Assembly: GCF_002277815.1 (NCBI RefSeq)
Contig: NZ_NKJI01000008.1
Location: 1 to 64,000, forward strand
Reading direction: 5' to 3'
Origin: Pseudomonas sp. ERMR1:02
GTDB taxonomy: Bacteria > Pseudomonadota > Gammaproteobacteria > Pseudomonadales > Pseudomonadaceae
DNA: 64,000 nucleotides
The notes under the pieces are model-generated. The model saw nothing but the letters and a program-made list of their open reading frames with translations. It did no database searches and was not told the origin of the DNA. Below are positions 59,285 to 64,000 of this stretch, piece after piece (the stretch's first letter is position 1; the number at the start of each line of letters is the position of its first letter). A program made the translations under genes and the position numbers.

Positions 59285-60709
59285 ATGCAAACCCAACTCT
59301 TGATCAACGGCCAACTGGTCAACGGTGAAGGCCCTGCCCAACCAGTGTTCAACCCGGCGCTGGGCCGCGTGCTGGTGGAAATAAACGAAGCCAGCGGAGC
59401 CCAGGTCGATGCCGCCGTGCGCGCCGCCGATGCAGCGTTCGACGGCTGGTCGCACACCTCGCCAAAAGAACGTTCGCTGCTGCTGCTCAAACTCGCCGAC
59501 GCCATCGAGGCTAACGGCTGCGAGCTGGCCAAACTGGAATCGGACAACTGCGGCAAGCCCTACAGCGCCGCGCTGAACGACGAGATCCCGGCGATTGCCG
59601 ACGTGTTCCGGTTCTTCGCTGGTGCCAGCCGCTGCATGAGCGGTTCGGCCGGTGGCGAGTACCTGCCCGGCCACACCTCGATGATCCGTCGCGACCCGGT
59701 GGGCGTGATCGCGTCCATCGCGCCGTGGAACTACCCGCTGATGATGGTCGCCTGGAAAATCGCCCCGGCCCTCGCCGCCGGCAATACCGTGGTGCTCAAG
59801 CCGTCGGAACAAACGCCGCTGACTGCGTTGCGTCTGGCCGAAATGGCGTCAGAAATATTCCCGGCCGGTGTGCTCAACCTGGTTTTCGGCCGCGGTCCTA
59901 CCGTAGGCAGCCCATTGGTCACCCACCCGAAAGTGCGCATGGTGTCGCTGACCGGTTCGATCGCCACCGGTTCGAACATCATTTCCAGCACCGCCGACAG
60001 CGTCAAACGCATGCACATGGAACTGGGCGGCAAGGCCCCGGTGATCATCTTTGACGATGCCGACATCGACGCCGCCGTCGAAGGCATCCGCACCTTCGGC
60101 TTTTATAACGCCGGGCAAGACTGCACCGCCGCCTGTCGCATCTATGCGCAAGCAGGTATCTACGAGAAGTTCGTCGAGAAGCTCGGCGCCGCAGTCAGCA
60201 GCATCAAGTACGGCTTGCAGGATGACCCGGCTACCGAACTTGGTCCGCTGATCACCGCGCAACATCGTGACCGCGTCGCCGGCTTCGTCGAACGCGCAGT
60301 GGCGCAGCCGCACATCCGCCTGATCACCGGCGGCAAGACAGTGGAAGGCAACGGTTTCTTCTTCGAACCGACGGTGCTGGCCGACGCGCAGCAGGACGAT
60401 GAAATCGTTCGCCGCGAAGTGTTCGGCCCGGTGGTGTCGGTGACGAAATTCAGCGACGAAGCGCAGGTGCTGGGCTGGGCCAACGATTCCGACTACGGCC
60501 TGGCGTCGTCGGTGTGGACCGCCGACGTCGGCCGCGCCCATCGCCTGTCGGCCCGTTTGCAGTACGGCTGCACCTGGGTCAACACCCACTTCATGCTGGT
60601 CAGCGAAATGCCCCATGGCGGTCAGAAACTGTCCGGGTACGGGAAGGACATGTCGATGTATGGATTGGAGGATTACACCGTAGTGCGGCATGTGATGTTC
60701 AAGCACTAG
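59285..60709 (+). CDS. patD: Gamma-aminobutyraldehyde dehydrogenase (second copy)
   Basis: A 474-residue enzyme, the same length as E. coli PatD. It has [33 protein letters not shown] and the catalytic cysteine in [16 protein letters not shown]. The C-terminal [20 protein letters not shown] is almost the same as in the first copy at 53400, which suggests an old duplication around the transporter. It has GTGAGGA before the ATG. Oxidises 4-aminobutanal, the product of putrescine transamination, to GABA; putrescine aminotransferase is not in the window. Confidence 0.5.
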   Translation: MQTQLLINGQLVNGEGPAQPVFNPALGRVLVEINEASGAQVDAAVRAADAAFDGWSHTSPKERSLLLLKLADAIEANGCELAKLESDNCGKPYSAALNDEIPAIADVFRFFAGASRCMSGSAGGEYLPGHTSMIRRDPVGVIASIAPWNYPLMMVAWKIAPALAAGNTVVLKPSEQTPLTALRLAEMASEIFPAGVLNLVFGRGPTVGSPLVTHPKVRMVSLTGSIATGSNIISSTADSVKRMHMELGGKAPVIIFDDADIDAAVEGIRTFGFYNAGQDCTAACRIYAQAGIYEKFVEKLGAAVSSIKYGLQDDPATELGPLITAQHRDRVAGFVERAVAQPHIRLITGGKTVEGNGFFFEPTVLADAQQDDEIVRREVFGPVVSVTKFSDEAQVLGWANDSDYGLASSVWTADVGRAHRLSARLQYGCTWVNTHFMLVSEMPHGGQKLSGYGKDMSMYGLEDYTVVRHVMFKH

Positions 60710-60808
60710 TAGGAGCTAGCTTGCTCGCGATGGAGGTCAACGATGACGCGGGAAACCTGATACCCCGCGGCGCTCTCAGGTCTCTCGCGAGCATGCTCGC
60801 TCCTACAA
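60708..60808. repeat. REP-type inverted pair, diverged arms
   Basis: Left arm AGTAGGAGCTAGCTTGCTCG, right arm CGCGAGCATGCTCGCTCCTA; it begins on the stop codon of the second dehydrogenase. The remaining 160 bases to the permease gene show nothing clear. Confidence 0.5.
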
Positions 60809-60969
60809 CGAAGGCGTCACCTCGGTTTCAAGGTCGAAACCGGCACCACGCACCACCAGGTTCCACACCAAAGAAGCTAAAACAATAATCACCGATCCGG
60901 GCGGCGTCTCCAAGACCCCGCCACGGAATCGGACATCCGAAATCTGCCGATTTTCCGGAGCAAACACAC

Positions 60970-62454
60970 ATGAGTGCATCACCCGATCTCTCTGCAGCCG
61001 TTGCCGACAGCGATGCCGAGCAACTACGCAAACTGGGTTACACCTCCAACTTCAATCGCAGCATGAGCCTGTGGGAAAACTTCGCCCTGGGCTTCACCTA
61101 TCTCTCTCCGGTCGTAGGGGTTTATACCCTCTTCGGCCTGTGCCTCGCCGCGGGCGGACCACCGATGTTCTGGGCCTACCTGCTGGTCGGTTGCGGCCAG
61201 TTGCTGGTGTGCCTGATATTCGGTGAAGTGGTCTCGCAATTCCCGATTTCCGGCGGTGTGTACCCGTGGGCCCGTCGTCTGGTGGGCAAGCGCTGGGCGT
61301 GGATGGTCGGCTGGATCTACTCCATCGCCCTGTGCGTGACCATCGCCGCCGTTGCAGTCGGTGCCGGTCCTTACCTGGCGGCCATGCTTGGCTTTGAACC
61401 GAGCAACAACACCAACATTGTCATCGCCCTGGTACTGACGCTGTTCGCCACCCTGGTCAACCTCAGCGGTACCAAGGTGCTGGCGCGCATTGCCATGTTC
61501 GGCTTCCTCTGCGAACTGGTGGGCGCGGTGATCGTTGGCGTTTACCTGCTGGTTTTCGAGCGCCATCAGCCGATCAGCGTGCTGTTCAACACCTTCGACA
61601 TCAGCGTCGACGGCTCGTACCTGCCGGCCTTCCTCACCGCGTCGCTGGCGGGGATGTTCCTGTACTACGGCTTCGAGGCCTGCGGCGATGTGGCCGAAGA
61701 AACCCCGAACCCCAGCAAACGGATTCCGGTGGCCATGCGCATGACCATCTACATCGGCGGCATCTCGGCGATGTTCGCCTGCCTGGCTCTGATCCTCGCC
61801 GTGCCGGACATGCAAGCGGTGATCAACGGCACCGACAAGGACCCGGTCGGCACCATCCTCAACAACGCCTTCGGCCCGGTCGGTTCGAAAATGGTGATGG
61901 GCGTGGTGATGATTTCCTTCATCTCCTGCGTCATCAGCTTGCAAGCAGCGGCGAGTCGTCTGCTGTATTCCTACGCTCGGGACGAAATGGTTATCGGCAG
62001 CCGACTGCTGAAAAAGATTTCTCCTACGACCCAGGTTCCAGTTGCCGCGCTGTTCGTGTCCGGTGTCTTGCCGGCACTGATCATCATCCTCGGCTTCTTC
62101 CTGCAAGATGCGGTCGCCACCATCGTCAGCTTCGCCGCCATCGGCATTTACCTGGCGTTCCAGATGATCGTGCTTGGCGCCCTGTATGCACGCATGAAAG
62201 GCTGGAAACCCGGCGGTAAATTCACCCTCGGTGCCTGGGGTTGGGCAGTCAACATCGGTGCGCTGGTCTATGGCATCGGCGCCATCATTAACATGGCCTG
62301 GCCACGCACCCCGGACGCGGCGTGGTACATCAACTACGCCATGGTCCTGAGCACCGCCATCGTTATCGGCCTGGGGCTGCTCTACATGTGGATCGGCAAG
62401 CCGTATGACCACGGGACCGCGCCTGCGGGGGATGCGTGGCAGGTTAGTCGGTAA
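60970..62454 (+). CDS. APC-family amino acid/polyamine permease
   Basis: A 494-residue permease with 12 hydrophobic segments. The helix 1 region ENFALGFTYLSPVVGVYTLF and the helix 6 region LYYGFEACGDVAEETPNPSK are typical of the amino acid transporter (AAT/ACT) branch of APC. A GABA or amine substrate would fit the neighbours but is inferred only. Upstream CGGAG lies at about 12 bases. Ends in convergent orientation to the RloB gene. Confidence 0.5.
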   Translation: MSASPDLSAAVADSDAEQLRKLGYTSNFNRSMSLWENFALGFTYLSPVVGVYTLFGLCLAAGGPPMFWAYLLVGCGQLLVCLIFGEVVSQFPISGGVYPWARRLVGKRWAWMVGWIYSIALCVTIAAVAVGAGPYLAAMLGFEPSNNTNIVIALVLTLFATLVNLSGTKVLARIAMFGFLCELVGAVIVGVYLLVFERHQPISVLFNTFDISVDGSYLPAFLTASLAGMFLYYGFEACGDVAEETPNPSKRIPVAMRMTIYIGGISAMFACLALILAVPDMQAVINGTDKDPVGTILNNAFGPVGSKMVMGVVMISFISCVISLQAAASRLLYSYARDEMVIGSRLLKKISPTTQVPVAALFVSGVLPALIIILGFFLQDAVATIVSFAAIGIYLAFQMIVLGALYARMKGWKPGGKFTLGAWGWAVNIGALVYGIGAIINMAWPRTPDAAWYINYAMVLSTAIVIGLGLLYMWIGKPYDHGTAPAGDAWQVSR

Positions 62455-62475
62455 AAATTCACTCTTCGATCAAGC

Positions 62476-62503
62476 ACCCTACCCGCAGAGATGCGGGCAG
62501 GGT
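62476..62503. terminator. Hairpin between converging permease and rloB-like genes
   Basis: ACCCTACCCGCA / TGCGGGCAGGGT with one internal mismatch and a 4-base loop. No T-run on the plus side; on the minus side it is followed by TTGATCG. Weakly supported as a bidirectional terminator. Confidence 0.5.
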
Positions 62504-62511
62504 TCAAGATG

Positions 62512-63144
62512 CTAGATCTTTTGCGGTGTGGAGAGAGTTTCGAATTCATCCATGAGTAAGTGAATTTCGGTACTCGGGTTGGGCTCGCCACTGATGACTA
62601 CGTCCTCAAGAACCCTCGGCGCCAACGTTCTCGCTTTATGAAATGGCTCACCAAGCAGTTGAGCGAAATAGCTGGTCTCTTTGCCCTTGTCGTACTGATT
62701 CATACTGGGCTTTTGTCTCAGGCTCTTGGTCACCAGATCACCCGGCGAATATTTCCCGGCAGCTCTGAAGGGTTTTCGATTGAAACCGAAGTGCAACAGA
62801 AGCCAAAACTCAAAGCAGGGATACGAGGCAATGACTCTGATCTTTGGATGGAACTTCGCAACATTCAATGCACGCTGAAAGCAGAGATGCGTATCGCGAT
62901 CCAACACACAAAACACTTTGTCGAAACCTTTTTGCCGGATGACTGCTCGCTCAACAATACCGCTCGGGTGCGTAACTCCGCAGTGAACAATTTCAACCTG
63001 AGCCCTGGCCCGAAAATAAAGCGCCGCCTCTTCTAGATATCGCTTCCCTGATTTGCTGTCCTCGCATAACACCAGCACTTTAGGCTGAGGTTTGAACCGT
63101 GATGCCTTGCGATCAAATGACTTACTCAAACTCGCCATGCTCAT
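62512..63144 (-). CDS. RloB-family protein (putative TOPRIM-like nuclease)
   Basis: A 210-residue protein with the RloB layout: KVLVLCEDSKSGKRYLEEA (conserved glutamate), VFCVLDRDTHLCF (acidic pair) and VIASYPCFEFWLLLHFGFNR. These positions parallel TOPRIM metal-binding residues, so nuclease activity is plausible but not shown. The start overlaps the end of the ATPase gene by 4 bases, so the two are one operon. RloA/RloB-type pairs occur in restriction-modification loci and defence islands; a phage-defence role is likely. Confidence 0.5.
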   Translation of the reverse strand: MSMASLSKSFDRKASRFKPQPKVLVLCEDSKSGKRYLEEAALYFRARAQVEIVHCGVTHPSGIVERAVIRQKGFDKVFCVLDRDTHLCFQRALNVAKFHPKIRVIASYPCFEFWLLLHFGFNRKPFRAAGKYSPGDLVTKSLRQKPSMNQYDKGKETSYFAQLLGEPFHKARTLAPRVLEDVVISGEPNPSTEIHLLMDEFETLSTPQKI

Positions 63145-64000
63145 CCCTGCCTTATCAGCGGTAATCCACGATAACGGCCTTCAAAGTAGCGTTTCTCTAC
63201 ATCCTCACTCTCCCGGCCTTCAAAGTCATGAACCGAAAACAGACACGTGGCGCCATAGGCATCGCGCTCAGTAATCCAGAACTGATCGCGGCGCAGAATC
63301 TTTTCGTTCATGAGATGCGTATCGTGAGTGGTAAATATCAATTGGGTGTCCAACCCGCTGTCCAAATGCTTTCCGATCAAGTCAGCGACAATGTCTGGGT
63401 GCAAGCTACTGTCCAGTTCATCGACACAAAGCACACCGCTGCCACCCGCCTGATTCATCATGAACCAGGGCAACCAGAAGCCAATCAGGTTCTTTGTCCC
63501 GCACGATTCTTCGGAAAAATCGAAATCCGCATCGCCTGAAATACTGGAGTGCGTCAGAGTCAATTTGTCCTTTTTCGCAGCGGCAAAAAATCCTTAAGCG
63601 TGAGTCTTCTGTTGCTCTGAATCGAAGCGGATTCGTCTAAATTGAGCTCAATGGCAGATACTGGAATATCAAGCGCTTTAAGAAAGTCCCGAAGATCATT
63701 TTTATGGTCCGACACCATCTGAAGAAACCTGATCGAGGCCGAAGACAACCCCATCATGTTGTTCTGTTCAACGACGAGAAGGCCGGTTTGAAACCAACTG
63801 AATGGAGCTCGTAACTGACTCAATTCTTCACTGCTGTTGGTAACGGCTTGCGCGATAAAGAGCATTTTTTGGCTCGTCAAACGCCGCCATGCGCAATGCA
63901 CCTCTTTGCCGCCCTCCAGCGTTTTACCAAAAACATAGTGCTCGCCTTCAGCATCGAAGTAGCGATCATAAAGAAGCGTTTCTTTACCTCTCGGGTACGC
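63141..64000 (-). pseudogene. AAA ATPase (RloA-like partner of RloB), C-terminal part only, frame broken once
   Basis: The gene enters from beyond the window. Reading down: RGKETLLYDRYFDAEGEHYV, FIAQAVTNSSEELSQL, then LTLKDFLPLRKRTN and a stop at 63560. Adding one T to the six-T run near 63587 (minus strand) restores DFFAAAKKDKLTLTH, and the protein continues with ESCGTKNLIGFWLPWF (ABC-like signature), Walker B GVLCVDELDSSLHPD and the H-loop LIFTTHDTHLM. This is the lid-less ABC/OLD-type ATPase (AAA_15/AAA_21) arrangement. The P-loop lies outside the window. Probably the sensor or switch of the RloB effector. Confidence 0.5.

Noticed and set aside
62560..63036. Plus-strand 158-codon frame inside the rloB-like gene
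   Set aside because: It is opposite the conserved RloB sequence, has no ribosome site and no family resemblance.

Overview
The window reads as chromosome of a fluorescent-group Pseudomonas. The basis is gene content and order: lysS-prfB-wspR-F-E-D-C-B-A, adk-ppc and ndvB-dapE are arrangements known from Pseudomonas. Abundant REP-type palindromes (core TAGGAGCGAGGCTTGCCCGCG and variants) sit between genes, and most of the window has GC-rich codon usage. No rRNA, tRNA, CRISPR array or insertion sequence was recognised.

Layout. (1) Positions 1 to about 8,595: a one-directional block of eight genes: class III (glutamate-1-semialdehyde type) aminotransferase, GNAT acetyltransferase, HxGH nucleotidyltransferase, HAD phosphatase, NAD-sugar epimerase, GH65 glycoside phosphorylase, MFS exporter and DegT-type sugar aminotransferase. 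It is visibly less GC-rich than the rest and runs straight into a sufE gene that has lost its 5' part, so its right edge looks like a recombination junction. It resembles a pathway for a nucleotide-activated amino sugar or amino-polyol product, with its own exporter; the product is unknown. (2) 8.9-19 kb: core genes tcdA, ndvB, dapE, rlmA, a cold-shock gene, plsB and a DUF4197 gene. (3) 19-31 kb: Fic protein, DUF6124 protein, a long gene-poor stretch, an RND efflux pump with divergent TetR regulator, rsmJ, several conserved hypotheticals, tsaB. (4) 31-42 kb: adk, ppc, lipoproteins, a QEGLA-motif protein, TetR regulator, lysS, and prfB with its programmed +1 frameshift. (5) 42.6-51.1 kb: the complete Wsp surface-sensing operon controlling c-di-GMP. 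(6) 51-62.5 kb: TerB-like protein, LysR regulator, then a polyamine/amine uptake and oxidation set: aldehyde dehydrogenase, YdcSTUV-like ABC transporter, second aldehyde dehydrogenase, APC permease. (7) 62.5-64 kb: a RloB-family protein and the C-terminal part of its partner ATPase, a probable phage-defence pair cut by the window edge.

A caution for all readers: at least eight genes, including the housekeeping gene ppc, are broken by reading-frame shifts, and nearly all are repaired by adding a single base, often in a short homopolymer. This pattern fits residual sequencing deletions better than widespread gene decay. The affected genes are listed as pseudogene (frame broken as given), with the repaired reading described.
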